Positions 7,852-17,497 of a stretch of DNA of 64,000 bases are shown here, piece by piece. The stretch lies in NCBI RefSeq assembly GCF_030409335.1, contig NZ_JAUFPN010000153.1, positions 62,001-126,000 on the forward strand, read 5' to 3'. This stretch comes from Paeniroseomonas aquatica. GTDB taxonomy: Bacteria > Pseudomonadota > Alphaproteobacteria > Acetobacterales > Acetobacteraceae. Positions within the stretch are counted from its first letter, which is position 1. Every line of letters starts with the position of its first letter. The translations under genes were made by a program, and so were the position numbers. The notes below the pieces were generated by a model, which was not told the DNA's origin, did not search any database, and was given only the letters and a program-made list of their open reading frames with translations.

Positions 7852-9483
7852 ATGTCCGAAGCCCTCGCTGCCTCGCCCGGAGATGCGTCCCTGCTGCACC
7901 GTCTCGGTGCGCTGCGCGATGCGGCGGGGCGGGCGCTGATGGGCCTGTCGCTCCAGCCGGTGGCGGCCAATCTGCGCGGCTTCATCGAAACCGTGGCGGT
8001 CGACAGCTCCGGCGTCGTCTGGGTCTGCGGCTGGCTGGCGAAAGACCAGCCGCTGGAATTCCCGGCGATCCTGTTCGACGGCAGGAAGCACGCGGCGGCG
8101 GTTTCGCTGACCAGCTTTCCCCGCGCCGACCTGCCGGTGCAGGCGCATGCGGTCTTCGGTGCCATCCTGACGGATTGGCGGCCGGGTCCCGGCGAGCTCG
8201 AGCTTTACCTTTTCTTCGGCAAGGACCTGGCTTTCTTCCAACGCGGCCTGAAGCCGGTGCGGGTGCTGGAGACCAGGGCGGCGCTGGAGCAGTTCGAGCA
8301 GATTCGTGCCACCTGCGACCGTGCCACGGCCCTGCCCTTGCAGCGGATGATCACCTCGGCCGAAAGCTGGCTGCCGGATACCGCGCGGGCCGGGGGCAAT
8401 GCCCAGGCGAGCGTCGACCGTATCCTGCTGCTGGGCGGCTTTGGCTGCCTGGTGGAGGGCTGGGCGCTGAGCCCGACCAAGCGCATCGAAAGCTTCGCCT
8501 TGAGATTCGGCGATGTGGTGCTGCGCTCGGAGCCTCTGGCCACCTACCACAAGGCCCGGCCGGACCTGGCCGTAACATTCCCGGATTTCGGGCCGCTGCT
8601 GGAGCGCGCCGGCTTCGTCGCGGCCTTCCGCGGCGTCATCGACATCGACGACATCAGCGAGCCGATCCTGAAGCTGGTCTTCACCGATGGCACCTCGGCC
8701 AACCAGGTTGTCCCGGCCGGGGCGATGCGGCGGATCGGTCATTCGGTGGCACCGGAGGCGGCGCTGGCGCTGTTCCCCTCGCTGCGGCACGAGCGCTTCT
8801 TCGGGGATTTCGCCCGCGCCCTGCAACGCGATGCGCGGGCACGGCTGGGCAGCTGCGAGCCCTGGCGGCTGGCGCCGGCGGAACGGGTGGTGGTGCTTGC
8901 GGTCCCGGCGGACCGCAGCGATGCCTTCCTGCTGGCCGAGCAGCTGCGTCAGGCCGGCCTGGCGAACGTCGGGCTGGTCCTCCTGGCCGAACGGGGCGGG
9001 ATCAGGCCGGAGATCCTGGCGATCTTCGCCGGCCTCGAGGCCAGCCTAGGGCTCCCGTGCAGCCTGCTGTTCGTGGAGGACATACGCTACGCCTTCTACC
9101 TGCTGGCAGAGGCGTTACGGGCGGTGGGGGCAAGACGCTTCGTCTTCCTCGGCCAGGGCGTGTTCCTGGCGCCCGAGGGCTGGCGCACCGCGCTGGCGGC
9201 GTTGGCCGGCGGCGATGAGGGGCTGCATGTCTTCGTCCTGGCGGCGGAGGGTCAGGCGCCGGCCTCAATGTCGGACTGCTTCGCCTGGACAGCGGCGGGT
9301 TTCGCCGCGTTGCTGCCGCAGGTACCCATGGTCCTCGGCGGGCAACCTGACGACCATGGCCTGGGCCGGGCAGGGGCCGCGGCCCGGCGGCATCCCGTCG
9401 CCGGCTGGCGGCTCGGCGAGGTGACGGTCGGCTCGGTGCTGACCGGTTGGGTCAACCAGGTGCTGGAGGCCGGACATGGGTGA
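7852..9483 (+). CDS. Unknown 543-residue protein: two beta-rich 'GW' repeats plus a degenerate GT-A-like domain
   Basis: No named family is recognised. Two related segments are visible. One is at about residues 44-120, centred on VVWVCGWLA and followed by an FDGRKHAAAV strand. The other is at about 190-285, centred on CLVEGWALSPTKRIESFAL and followed by FRGVIDIDD. Similar modules occur beside glycosyltransferases in Rhodospirillales. Residues about 350-480 (ERVVVLAVPADRSDAFLLAEQL, RFVFLGQGVFLAPEGW) recall a family-2 glycosyltransferase core, but the metal-binding Asp pair expected in that last segment is replaced by GQG. It is therefore probably not a working transferase. The ATG is preceded by CTGGAGTC. 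Its end overlaps the GT4 gene by eight bases, so the two products are likely made together and used on one glycan. There is no signal peptide or membrane segment. Confidence 0.75.
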   Translation: MSEALAASPGDASLLHRLGALRDAAGRALMGLSLQPVAANLRGFIETVAVDSSGVVWVCGWLAKDQPLEFPAILFDGRKHAAAVSLTSFPRADLPVQAHAVFGAILTDWRPGPGELELYLFFGKDLAFFQRGLKPVRVLETRAALEQFEQIRATCDRATALPLQRMITSAESWLPDTARAGGNAQASVDRILLLGGFGCLVEGWALSPTKRIESFALRFGDVVLRSEPLATYHKARPDLAVTFPDFGPLLERAGFVAAFRGVIDIDDISEPILKLVFTDGTSANQVVPAGAMRRIGHSVAPEAALALFPSLRHERFFGDFARALQRDARARLGSCEPWRLAPAERVVVLAVPADRSDAFLLAEQLRQAGLANVGLVLLAERGGIRPEILAIFAGLEASLGLPCSLLFVEDIRYAFYLLAEALRAVGARRFVFLGQGVFLAPEGWRTALAALAGGDEGLHVFVLAAEGQAPASMSDCFAWTAAGFAALLPQVPMVLGGQPDDHGLGRAGAAARRHPVAGWRLGEVTVGSVLTGWVNQVLEAGHG

Positions 9484-10741
9484 GTTGACGCCCGGCGATC
9501 CTGGCCGCATCGCGGTGTTGTCGCATGTGCATCCCTCCCTCTCGCGGGGTGGGGCGGAGATCGCGGCGCATACGCTCTTCACCGGGCTGCGGGAGATCGG
9601 CGTCGATGCGATCTTCATCGCCGCCTGCCCGGAGCAGGACCGGGCGCGCTTGCACCTGGGCTCCGCGCATGAGCGCGCGGTGCATGTGGATGCGGGAGGC
9701 TACGATCCCTTTTACCACCTCGCCGCGCCGGATGTGGTGGCGCAGCTGGGGCGCATCGTCGTGGCGGATGGCATCCGGCTGGCGAACTTCCATCACTTCC
9801 TGAACTTCGGGGTGAATGCGCTGCGGGTGCTGGAAGTGCCGGTGGTGCTGACGCTGCACGAGTTCCTGGCCGCCTGCCACCACTCGGGCCAGATGGTGAC
9901 ACGGCCAGCGCGCCACCTCTGCGGAGCGGCAACGCCGGAGGCTTGCGCCACCTGCTTCCCCGAACGCGGTGCCGCCCGCTTCGCAATGCGCCAGCGCCAC
10001 CTGCTCGAGACCTTGGGTGGACTGCGCGGTTTCGTCTCGCCGAGCCATTTCCTGGCGGATCGGATGGCCGGCTGGGGGCTGCCACGGTCCCGGATCGCGG
10101 TCGTCGAGAATGGTCTGCGCGATGCCTCGCCCCCAGCGCCGGCCAAGGCGCCGGGGGATGACCAATGGGTCTTCGGATTCTTCGGTCAGATCAACCCTTT
10201 CAAGGGCGTGGATCTGCTGCTGGAGGCGGCAACGCTGATCGAGGCGGACGCCGCGCTGGCTGGGCGGGTGCGCATCCGCATCCATGGGGTGATGATCGGC
10301 CAGCCGCCGGAGTTCGTGGCACGGTTCCAGGCCGCGGTGGCACGCCACGCCTGCCTCGAGTTCGTCGGGGCCTACGACAATGCCTCGGTCGGTCGGCTGA
10401 TGCGGGACTGCGACTATGTCGTGGTGCCGAGCACCTGGTGGGAGAATTCCCCGATGGTGATCCAGGAAGCCTTCCAGGCCGGGCGGCCGGTGCTCTGCAG
10501 CGACATCGGCGGCATGGCGGAGAAGGTGGTGGATGGGGTATCTGGTCTCCACTTCCGCATCGGCAACCGGCTGGACCTGCTGCGGGCGATGCGGACCGCG
10601 ATGCAGCCGGGGGTCCAGGCGGGGCTCTGCGCCGGGCTGCCGGTGGTGAACGACCGTGTGGCGATGGCGCGGGCCTATCTGGAGGCCTTCGCCGGCTTCG
10701 CGGCTAGCCCGCCCGCCAGCGCGGTGCCATCCAGGCCCTAG
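9476..10741 (+). CDS. GT4-type (group 1) glycosyltransferase
   Basis: The 421-residue GT-B enzyme would transfer a sugar from a nucleotide donor to a surface-glycan acceptor in the cytosol. The N-terminal acceptor domain shows SRGGAEIAAHTLF. The C-terminal Rossmann domain begins at WVFGFFGQINPFKGVDLLLEA (written here in part) and contains the donor-site EX7E motif as ENSPMVIQE. A cysteine cluster (CGAATPEACATC, about 145-158) is typical of a GT4 subgroup that carries a small metal-knuckle insert. Translation is coupled to the unknown gene upstream (ATG inside its last codons). The last 38 bases overlap the converging GGCT gene. Acceptor and sugar are unknown. Confidence 0.92.
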   Translation: MGELTPGDPGRIAVLSHVHPSLSRGGAEIAAHTLFTGLREIGVDAIFIAACPEQDRARLHLGSAHERAVHVDAGGYDPFYHLAAPDVVAQLGRIVVADGIRLANFHHFLNFGVNALRVLEVPVVLTLHEFLAACHHSGQMVTRPARHLCGAATPEACATCFPERGAARFAMRQRHLLETLGGLRGFVSPSHFLADRMAGWGLPRSRIAVVENGLRDASPPAPAKAPGDDQWVFGFFGQINPFKGVDLLLEAATLIEADAALAGRVRIRIHGVMIGQPPEFVARFQAAVARHACLEFVGAYDNASVGRLMRDCDYVVVPSTWWENSPMVIQEAFQAGRPVLCSDIGGMAEKVVDGVSGLHFRIGNRLDLLRAMRTAMQPGVQAGLCAGLPVVNDRVAMARAYLEAFAGFAASPPASAVPSRP

Positions 10742-11027
10742 CCCGCACCGGCCCCTGCCGCGTCGACACCCTGACCGGAACAAGGCGGTAGTCGGCACCT
10801 TCATAGGCAGCCAATCGTGCGAGGGCACTCTCTCCGACGCGGAGGATGGCGCCATCGGTCGCCATCCCCGGTCGTGCCACCAAGGTGGGATAGGGCGTGC
10901 CGCGCAGCCCGACCTTGGCGTAGCCGGGAAGGCGGGCCGGACGCAGCCGGCGGGGCAGACGGGCCTTCCCGCTCCGGCGGACCAGGACCTGGGGATCGAG
11001 CAAGGTGCCGTAGAGGAAGAGCAGCAC
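10704..11027 (-). CDS. Gamma-glutamylcyclotransferase (AIG2/GGCT-like) protein
   Basis: The 107-residue protein opens with LLFLYGTLLDPQVL, the YGTL substrate-binding signature of GGCT-like folds. It also has a conserved acid in LAAYEGADYRLVPV. These small enzymes or binding proteins cleave gamma-glutamyl amino acids to 5-oxoproline or act on related amides. Its start is four bases past the stop of the TctC gene (11032), so it is co-transcribed with that gene. Its 3' end runs 38 bases into the converging glycosyltransferase gene. A 5-oxoprolinase subunit gene (pxpA) lies elsewhere in the window, but no direct link is shown. Confidence 0.85.
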   Translation of the reverse strand: MLLFLYGTLLDPQVLVRRSGKARLPRRLRPARLPGYAKVGLRGTPYPTLVARPGMATDGAILRVGESALARLAAYEGADYRLVPVRVSTRQGPVRARAWMAPRWRAG

Positions 11028-11031
11028 CGGG

Positions 11032-12006
11032 CTACTCGACCTTCATCTGCAGCTCCGCCACCAGCGGCCGGATCTGGGCTATCTGGGCGCGGACGGCTGC
11101 ACCGAAGATCTCGGGCGAATCGCCACCCGGTTCCGCACCGAGCTCGGTGATGCGCCGGACCACCTCCGGATGCTGGGCCGCGGCGGCGATGTTCCGGTGC
11201 AGCCGGGCGATCACCGGCCCTGGCGTGCCGGCCGGGGCGAAGAAACCGTTCCAGCCCAGCAGTTCGACGCCGGGGAAGCCCTGTTCGCGCACCGTCGGCA
11301 CGTCCGGCAGTGCCTTGGCGCGGGTGGCGGCGAGGGTGGCGATGGGGCGCAGGGCGCCCGCGCGGATATTCCCGAGCGAGGAGGAGAGCTGGTCGCCGCC
11401 GAAGTGGATGCGTCCCGCCAGCATGTCCTGCACCAGCGGCGCCGCGCCGCGGAAGGGGATATGGTCCATGGGGATGGCACCGTCGCGCTTCAGCACCTCA
11501 CCCACTAGGTTGATCGTGCTGCCCGGCCCGGTGGAGCCATAGAAGACATCCGAGCGCGGCTTGGCCCAGGCGATGAATTCCTTGAGGTCCCTGGCTGGCA
11601 CCTGGGGACTCACCAGCAGCATCATCGGCACGTTGGCGCCCATGGAAATGGGGGCGAAGTCGCGCTCGATGGAATGCGGCGCACGGCCAGCGAATTCGAG
11701 GGCGGCTGTCGTGCTGCAGAAGGTCAGGTTGTGGAACAGGAGGGTATGGTTGTCGGTGGCCTTGGCAACCACGTCGGCGCCGATCGAGCCGCCGCCTCCG
11801 CCGCGATTCTCGACGACGACGGATTGGCCCAGTGTCTCGGTCAGCCGCTGGGCATAGAGCCGGGCGAGCAGGTCCGTCGTGCCGCCGGCGGGGAAGGGCA
11901 CGATGATGCGGATGGGACGGCTCGGCCAAGCCTCCTGCGCGCCGATCCCGGGGCTGGCCAGCAGGCCGGCGGCGAGGGCCGCCACATGGCGTCTGGTGAT
12001 GGGCAT
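11032..12006 (-). CDS. Bug/TctC-family periplasmic solute-binding protein
   Basis: The 324-residue receptor has an Arg-Arg signal peptide (MPITRRHVAALAAGLLASPGI), then WPSRPIRIIVPFPAGGTTD and the shared GQSVVVENRGGGGGSIGADVV. The ATG at 12006 with AAGGAACG upstream is chosen over an in-frame start at 12033, which has no ribosome site and would delay the signal peptide. It is followed by the GGCT-like gene in one transcript and lies downstream of the histidine-kinase locus. No transporter membrane subunits are nearby. Confidence 0.92.
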   Translation of the reverse strand: MPITRRHVAALAAGLLASPGIGAQEAWPSRPIRIIVPFPAGGTTDLLARLYAQRLTETLGQSVVVENRGGGGGSIGADVVAKATDNHTLLFHNLTFCSTTAALEFAGRAPHSIERDFAPISMGANVPMMLLVSPQVPARDLKEFIAWAKPRSDVFYGSTGPGSTINLVGEVLKRDGAIPMDHIPFRGAAPLVQDMLAGRIHFGGDQLSSSLGNIRAGALRPIATLAATRAKALPDVPTVREQGFPGVELLGWNGFFAPAGTPGPVIARLHRNIAAAAQHPEVVRRITELGAEPGGDSPEIFGAAVRAQIAQIRPLVAELQMKVE

Positions 12007-12033
12007 CCCGGTCGTTCCTTTCCCTGATTGCAT

Positions 12034-14222
12034 TCAGGATGGGGAAGCGCTGGCCCCTGCGTCAATCGGCAGCGCCCGGGCAGCGGGCAGGAGGATCGTC
12101 ATCCGGGTTCCCTGGCCGGGGGCGGAGGCGACCTCCAGCGTGCCGCCATGGGCCTCGACGAAGGCCTTGGCGAGCGGCAGGCCCAGCCCGGCACCCCCGG
12201 TGCGGCGACGCAGCCCCTCATCCAGCTGACGAAAGGGCTCGAAGGCGCGCGGCAGGTCTTCGGTGGCCATGCCGGGCCCCTGGTCGGCAATCCAGATGCG
12301 GAAGCCCTCGGCCGCATCAAAGCTGGTGCCGAGCTCCACCCGCCCGCCATCGGCGGAGAATTCACCGCATTGGCGGCAAGGTTGGCGATGGCTTGGCGGA
12401 GCCTGCCGGCATCGGCCCGCAACGGCGGCACGGCCGGCGACGGCGTTTGCCGATCCAGCCTGATGCCGCGGGAACCGGCGTCCGGCAGCACCAGCCCGGC
12501 CGCCTCGTCGAGCAAGGTCGGCAAGTCGACCTGCGCCTCCGCCAGGGTCAGTGCGCCGGATTCGATCCGGGCCTGGTCCAGCATGGCGTTGAAGACCCCG
12601 AGCAGATGGCGGCCGGCGGCAATCACATGCTCGGCGAATTCCAGCCTTTCCGCCTGAGGCAGCGCCTCCTGCCGAAGCAGTTCGGCAAAGCCGATGATCG
12701 CGTTCAGCGGGGTGCGCAATTCATGCCCCATGGTGCCCAGCAACAGGCTTTTCGCCCGGCTGCCCGCTTCGGCGCGATCCTTCTCGGCGGCGAGCCGGGC
12801 CATCGCCTGGGCGCGGCGGCCGGCTTCCAGCGCAACCGCCGCAAGATCCGCCAGCGAGGCCAGGAAGCCCTGGTCCTCGGCGGTCCAGGGGCGCGGCTCT
12901 CCCGGGCTGCAGGCGGATAGCAGGCCGAGGACCTCCTGCCCGGTCCGGATCGGCGCGGCGAGCATGGCCCCGATGCCGAAGGGGCGGATATAGACCTCCC
13001 GCAAATGAGCGACACGGGGATCGGACATTGCATCCTCGGCCGCGATCTGCCGGTCCGCCATCAGGGCGGTGCTGTAGCTGAGCGGGTACTGCAGCCGTTC
13101 CAGGCGATGCCGCTTGGCGCTGTCTGCCGGCAGCGGCGTTCCCGAGGCATCGACCAGAACCGAAAGCGCCAGATCCTGCTGCGCCGAGTCGAACAGCCAG
13201 ACCCCGACATCGCAGCCGCCCAGCCCCCGGGTGGCGGCAACCGCTATGTCGCCCATCGCGGCGCTGAGGTCTTGCCCTGCCGCGGGCATGGCCGCGGCGA
13301 TCCGGCCGAGCAGTGCCGCCTGATTGTCCCGGTGGGCGGTCCGGTCGGCGATCTCCCGCTCGGTCCGGCGGCGTTCCGAGATGTCTTCGACGATGACCAC
13401 GGCGCCGTCCGGCCGGCCTTCGGCGTCGCGCAGCGGAGCGGTCGAGATCGCCACCGGCAGCCGGCTGCCGTCACGGCGCATCCGCTCGCTCTCGACCCCC
13501 ACCAGCCGCTTGCCGTCCATCGCCCGGAGCTGCCGCGCCGCGCCGATGAATTCGGGTGGAACATGGGGACCGAAGCGGCCGCGCGCCTCTGCCGCGCTCC
13601 AGCCGAAGACCTGTTCTGCCGCCGGGTTCCAGTCGGTGATGATGCCGGCAGGATCGATGGTCATGAGCGGCAAGGGGATCGCTTCCACCAAGGCACGGAG
13701 CCGTGCGGCCAGGCGGGCGTGCCGGTCGGCTAGGCGGTCGATCTCGAGGGTCTGCCGCAGGCTCTCGGCTGCCATCGCGGCCAGATCGCCCAAAGCCGCA
13801 AGGTCGGCCGGATCTACGCCGACGGGACGGGCGAGGGTATCAAGGCAGCACAGGCTGCCGATCGGGTCACCCGAGGCATCGTGCAAGGGGACGCCGACAT
13901 AAAAGCGCAGTCCGGTTGCGCTGGTCACCGCCTCCGATTGGCGGAAGCGGGGATCGTCACGGGCATCCGGTACGACCAGCGGGGCCCGGGCCGCAACCAC
14001 CGCCTCACAGAAGGAGCCTTGCCGCGAGCATCGGCCGGCGGACAGGCCGACCGGCGCATGAACACGGATGGTATCTCCCTCGAGCAGGGTGATCGCGGCC
14101 ATGGGCGCGCCGAGCAGCCTGGCCGCTACCCGCGTCAGCCTGTCGTCCGGGTGGCCAACATTGCCAGCACCCGGCGCGTCCTCATGCGCACGCGTCGGTC
14201 CGGCTCGGCCTTCCGCACCCAT
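12034..14222 (-). pseudogene. GAF-PAS-GAF sensor histidine kinase broken by a one-base frameshift in the ATPase domain
   Basis: Reading from ATG 14222: a GAF domain (about 30-160), a PAS domain (about 170-290, ITDWNPAAEQVFGWS), a second GAF (about 310-460), then HisKA with the H-box GTMGHELRTPLN, His500. The ATPase N-box is reached as IANLAANAVN near residue 620, where the frame shifts. The next part, SADGGRVELGTS, DQGPGM (G1) and GGAGLGLPLAK (G2), continues in another frame to 12034. Restoring one T at about 12358-12362 (AATTC read as AATTTC) gives an intact 729-residue kinase. Uncorrected, the product lacks a working ATP lid and the kinase is dead. A short T run makes either a real mutation or an assembly error possible. 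It is soluble, with no membrane segment, and no response regulator is adjacent. Confidence 0.85.
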
Positions 14223-14307
14223 GACGCATCCTTGCTCTCTGCTGCCAGAGTTAACGATGCGCGTGATGGTTGCAAGCGTCGTGACATCCTGACGCTCGAG
14301 GCTTGCT

Positions 14308-15723
14308 TCAGTGCCCTGCGTTGGCGCCGGAAAAATCGGGCGCCGCCAGGCCGCTGGCCAGCAGCTGCTCGACGAGCTGGGCCTTCAGCCGCTCCAGCCC
14401 GGCTTCGGAGCTGGCTTCGCAACGCGCCACCAGCACGGCCTGGGTATTGGAGGCGCGGAGCAGCCACCAGCCGTCCTCGGTCAGGACGCGGACGCCATCC
14501 ACCGCCTGGACCTTGGCGCCGCTGGCGGCGAGCCGATCCTTCACCTCGGTGACCACGGCGAATTTACGGTCCTCGGCGCAGTCGAAGCGAAGCTCAGGCG
14601 TGTTGATGACCTGCGGCAAGGCTGCTCGCACCTGCGAGACGGTCTCGTTCATACGGGCGACGATGCCGAGCAGCCGTACCGCGGAATAAGGCGCGTCGTC
14701 GAAGCCGTACCATTTGTCGGCGAAGAAGATGTGGCCAGACATCTCGCCGGCCAGCGGGCTGCCGGTCTCGGCCATCTTGGACTTGATGAGGGAATGGCCG
14801 GTCTTCCACATCAGCGGCGTGCCGCCAGCCTTGGTAATCTCGTCGAACAGGACCTGGGAGGCCTTCACGTCGGCGATTATGGTGGCGCCGGGATGGGATT
14901 TCAGGACGTCGCGCGCCAGGATCACCAGAAGCTGGTCGCCGAACAGCACATGCCCCTCGTTGTCCACGATCCCGATGCGGTCGGCGTCGCCATCGAAGGC
15001 GATGCCGAGGTCGGCGCCGGTCCGGGCCACCTCGGTGATCAGCTGCTCGAGGTTCTTGGCCACCGTCGGGTCGGGGTGGTGATTGGGAAAGGTGCCGTCC
15101 ACGTCCCCGTTGATCACGGTGTGCTCGCCCGGCAAGCGGCCGGCCAGCACCTTGGTGATGTCGCAGCCCGAGCCGTTGCCCGGGTCCCAGACCACCTTCA
15201 GCTTGCGGTCGCCGCCGTCGTAGTCCTGCATCACCCGCGCGGCGTAATCCTCGGCCACGTCCACCTGCCGGTCGCTGCCTTCGGTGGAGACCGGGACCAC
15301 GTCGCCCTCGGCCGCCATGCGGCCGATCTCCTGGATCTGCGTGCCGAAGAAGGGCTTCTTGCCGAGCATCATCTTGAAGCCGTTGTAGTCCGGCGGGTTG
15401 TGGCTGCCGGTGACCATGACGGCGCCATCGGCTTCCAGCTTGTAGCCGGCGTAGTAGAGCATCGGCGTCGCCACCAGGCCGACGCGCAGGACCTCGAGGC
15501 CGCAGGCGCGGAGGCCGGCGACCAGCTGCGGCTCCAGATCCGGGGAGGAGAGCCGCCCGTCATAGCCCACCGCCACCTTGGTGCCGCCGCCCCGCGCCAC
15601 GATCGAGCCGAAGCAGCGACCGATGGCGAAGGCATCCTCCGGCTGGAGGGTCTGGCCGATGATGCCGCGGATGTCGTATTCCCGCAGCACGGTGCCGTGG
15701 AACTGATGGTTGAAGACGGACAT
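14308..15723 (-). CDS. pgmG: Phosphoglucomutase/phosphomannomutase
   Basis: The 471-residue alpha-D-phosphohexomutase interconverts glucose- or mannose-1- and -6-phosphates and supplies nucleotide sugars for surface polysaccharide. Its N-terminus ([13 protein letters not shown]) matches the PgmG/AlgC group. The phosphoserine loop is [15 protein letters not shown], the metal loop is [12 protein letters not shown], and sugar specificity comes from GEMSGHIFF. The ATG at 15723 follows a purine-rich stretch. galU lies upstream on the same strand with a 73-base gap holding a hairpin (15744-15766). Together they form a glucose-1-phosphate to UDP-glucose module. Confidence 0.95.
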   Translation of the reverse strand: MSVFNHQFHGTVLREYDIRGIIGQTLQPEDAFAIGRCFGSIVARGGGTKVAVGYDGRLSSPDLEPQLVAGLRACGLEVLRVGLVATPMLYYAGYKLEADGAVMVTGSHNPPDYNGFKMMLGKKPFFGTQIQEIGRMAAEGDVVPVSTEGSDRQVDVAEDYAARVMQDYDGGDRKLKVVWDPGNGSGCDITKVLAGRLPGEHTVINGDVDGTFPNHHPDPTVAKNLEQLITEVARTGADLGIAFDGDADRIGIVDNEGHVLFGDQLLVILARDVLKSHPGATIIADVKASQVLFDEITKAGGTPLMWKTGHSLIKSKMAETGSPLAGEMSGHIFFADKWYGFDDAPYSAVRLLGIVARMNETVSQVRAALPQVINTPELRFDCAEDRKFAVVTEVKDRLAASGAKVQAVDGVRVLTEDGWWLLRASNTQAVLVARCEASSEAGLERLKAQLVEQLLASGLAAPDFSGANAGH

Positions 15724-15743
15724 CGGGGAATCCTGCGCGGAGG

Positions 15744-15766
15744 ATGGCCGGGGCGGGCCCGGCCAT
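15744..15766. terminator. Hairpin between galU and pgmG
   Basis: ATGGCCGGG and CCCGGCCAT form a perfect nine-pair stem with a five-base loop in the galU-pgmG gap. No T tract follows on the leftward transcript. It may be a weak terminator, a processing site or an attenuating structure that sets the pgmG level relative to galU. Confidence 0.4.
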
Positions 15767-15796
15767 GACGATTGGTAGGGACGATATAGCGTCGGG

Positions 15797-16672
15797 TCAG
15801 GCGTATCGTTTCATGATATCCCGCATCGCCGGCGCCATGTCCGGCCGGGCCAGGGCGAAGGCGACCTGCGCCTCGAGGTAGCCGGCCTTGTCGCCGCAGT
15901 CGAAGCGCTTGCCCTGGTAGCGGACGCCATGGAAAGGCTGGTGGCCGATCAGCTTGGCCATGCTGTCGGTCAGCTGGATCTCATTGCCGGCGCCGCGCTC
16001 CATCTTGGCGAGGTGGCCGATCACCTCCGGCATCAGCACGTAGCGGCCGATGACGGTCAGGTTGGAGGGTGCCTGGTCGATCGGCGGCTTCTCGACCAAG
16101 CCCTTGACCTCGACCAGGTTGCCGGTACTGGCGCCGGGGTCGATCACGCCGTAGCGGTTGACGATCTCGCGCGGGACCTCCTCGATGGCGACCACGTTGC
16201 CGCCGGTTGCGGCATAGGCATCGGCCAGCTGCTTGGTGCAGGACACATCGCATTGCATGAGGTCGTCGGGCAGCAGGATGGCGAAGGGTTCGTCGCCGAT
16301 GAAGGCCCGGGCGCACCAGATGGCATGGCCAAGGCCCAGCGGGACCTGCTGGCGGGTGGTGACGATGGAGCCGGGAGGCAGCGCCTGGGCGTGGAGCATG
16401 TCCAGCTCCTTCTGCTTGCCGCGCTCGACAAGTGTGCGCTCCAACTCGAAGGCGACGTCGAATTGATCGACCAGCATTACCTTGCCGCGGCCCGTCACGA
16501 AGCAGAATTCCTCGATCCCGGCGGCGCGCGCCTCCTCGACCGCATACTGGATCAATGGCTTGTCCACCACCGGCAGCATTTCCTTCGCCATGTTCTTGGT
16601 GGCGGGCAGGAAGCGGGTGCCGAGACCAGCAACCGGGAAAACAGCCTTCTTGAGCGGCTTCTGAGCGGGCAA
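15797..16672 (-). CDS. galU: UTP-glucose-1-phosphate uridylyltransferase
   Basis: The 291-residue enzyme makes UDP-glucose from UTP and glucose-1-phosphate. The nucleotidyltransferase signature [16 protein letters not shown] (residues about 11-26) and [19 protein letters not shown] are unmistakable. Further conserved parts are [14 protein letters not shown] and the GLVEKP segment. The start is a TTG at 16670-16672 with AGGAGAGG just upstream; no in-frame ATG gives the expected N-terminus. Its neighbour pgmG supplies its substrate. Confidence 0.97.
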   Translation of the reverse strand: MPAQKPLKKAVFPVAGLGTRFLPATKNMAKEMLPVVDKPLIQYAVEEARAAGIEEFCFVTGRGKVMLVDQFDVAFELERTLVERGKQKELDMLHAQALPPGSIVTTRQQVPLGLGHAIWCARAFIGDEPFAILLPDDLMQCDVSCTKQLADAYAATGGNVVAIEEVPREIVNRYGVIDPGASTGNLVEVKGLVEKPPIDQAPSNLTVIGRYVLMPEVIGHLAKMERGAGNEIQLTDSMAKLIGHQPFHGVRYQGKRFDCGDKAGYLEAQVAFALARPDMAPAMRDIMKRYA

Positions 16673-16804
16673 GGGCCTCTCCTGGTGTAGCTGAAGGGTG
16701 AAGCGCTACGACTGCGCGAAATGCGTGTGAGACATGCCACGCGCCCCGGCCCCGGGCAATGGCCATGCAGGGCAGGGCCTGAGCAGGGCGAGCGCACTGC
16801 CCGG

Positions 16805-17488
16805 TCAGGCCAGGAGCAGGTCCCGGGCCTGATTGATCCGTGCCGCCAGCCAGTCGCTGCCGCCATGGTCCGGGTGGGCGCTCAGCATCAGGCGGCGGTG
16901 GGCGGCGCGGATGGCCTCCGGTCCGGCGCCCTCGGTCAGGCCCAGCACCGCCAGGGCCTCGGCGCGGCTCATCGGGCCTCCGGCTGCGGCCGCGGGTGCC
17001 GCCTCGCGCCAGTCGGGCTGGGCAAGGTCGAGCCATGCTTCCAGCAGCGGAACGCTTTCCGCGTCGGTCGCGCGGCATTCCGCCAGCAGGTCCAGCAACT
17101 CGGCCAAGGTCAGCTCGGCCAGTTCCCGCCCGGCATGGCCACCGCGCAGCACGCGGCCGGACATCCGGCCGGTGGCATGGTCGAGCCGCATGGCGAGGGT
17201 CGCGGTTGAGACCGCGCTCGCGTCCTCCGGCGTCTCCTGCCGGCCGAAGCGGCGGGCGGCGAGCCAGCCTTGGACCCGGCGCCAGGCCAGCGGGGCGACG
17301 AAGGCCAGGGTCCAGATGGATTGCAGGCCCCGTCCCGTCACCAGCATCAGCAGCAGGGCCGCGCCACCGAACAGCGCCAGGAGCCAAAGGCCGGCCTTGC
17401 GAACGGTCGCCGGCGTGGCGGTGGCGAAGACCCGCAGCAACCAGATGACGAAAAGCAGCCCCCCCGTGCCGAGCGCCAGCCAGACCAT
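16805..17488 (-). CDS. Membrane-anchored J-domain protein (TIM14/DnaJ-like)
   Basis: The 227-residue protein has two N-terminal membrane segments (about 2-22 and 32-52), a charged middle region, and a C-terminal J domain from about residue 172 (SRAEALAVLGL). The Hsp70-stimulating tripeptide HPD is present in LSAHPDHGG. The arrangement matches the short membrane DnaJ proteins of alphaproteobacteria related to mitochondrial TIM14/Pam18, which recruit DnaK to the membrane. It starts nine bases after the stop of the VWA-like gene, so the two form an operon. The client is unknown. Confidence 0.88.
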   Translation of the reverse strand: MVWLALGTGGLLFVIWLLRVFATATPATVRKAGLWLLALFGGAALLLMLVTGRGLQSIWTLAFVAPLAWRRVQGWLAARRFGRQETPEDASAVSTATLAMRLDHATGRMSGRVLRGGHAGRELAELTLAELLDLLAECRATDAESVPLLEAWLDLAQPDWREAAPAAAAGGPMSRAEALAVLGLTEGAGPEAIRAAHRRLMLSAHPDHGGSDWLAARINQARDLLLA

Positions 17489-17497
17489 TTCTCTGCC

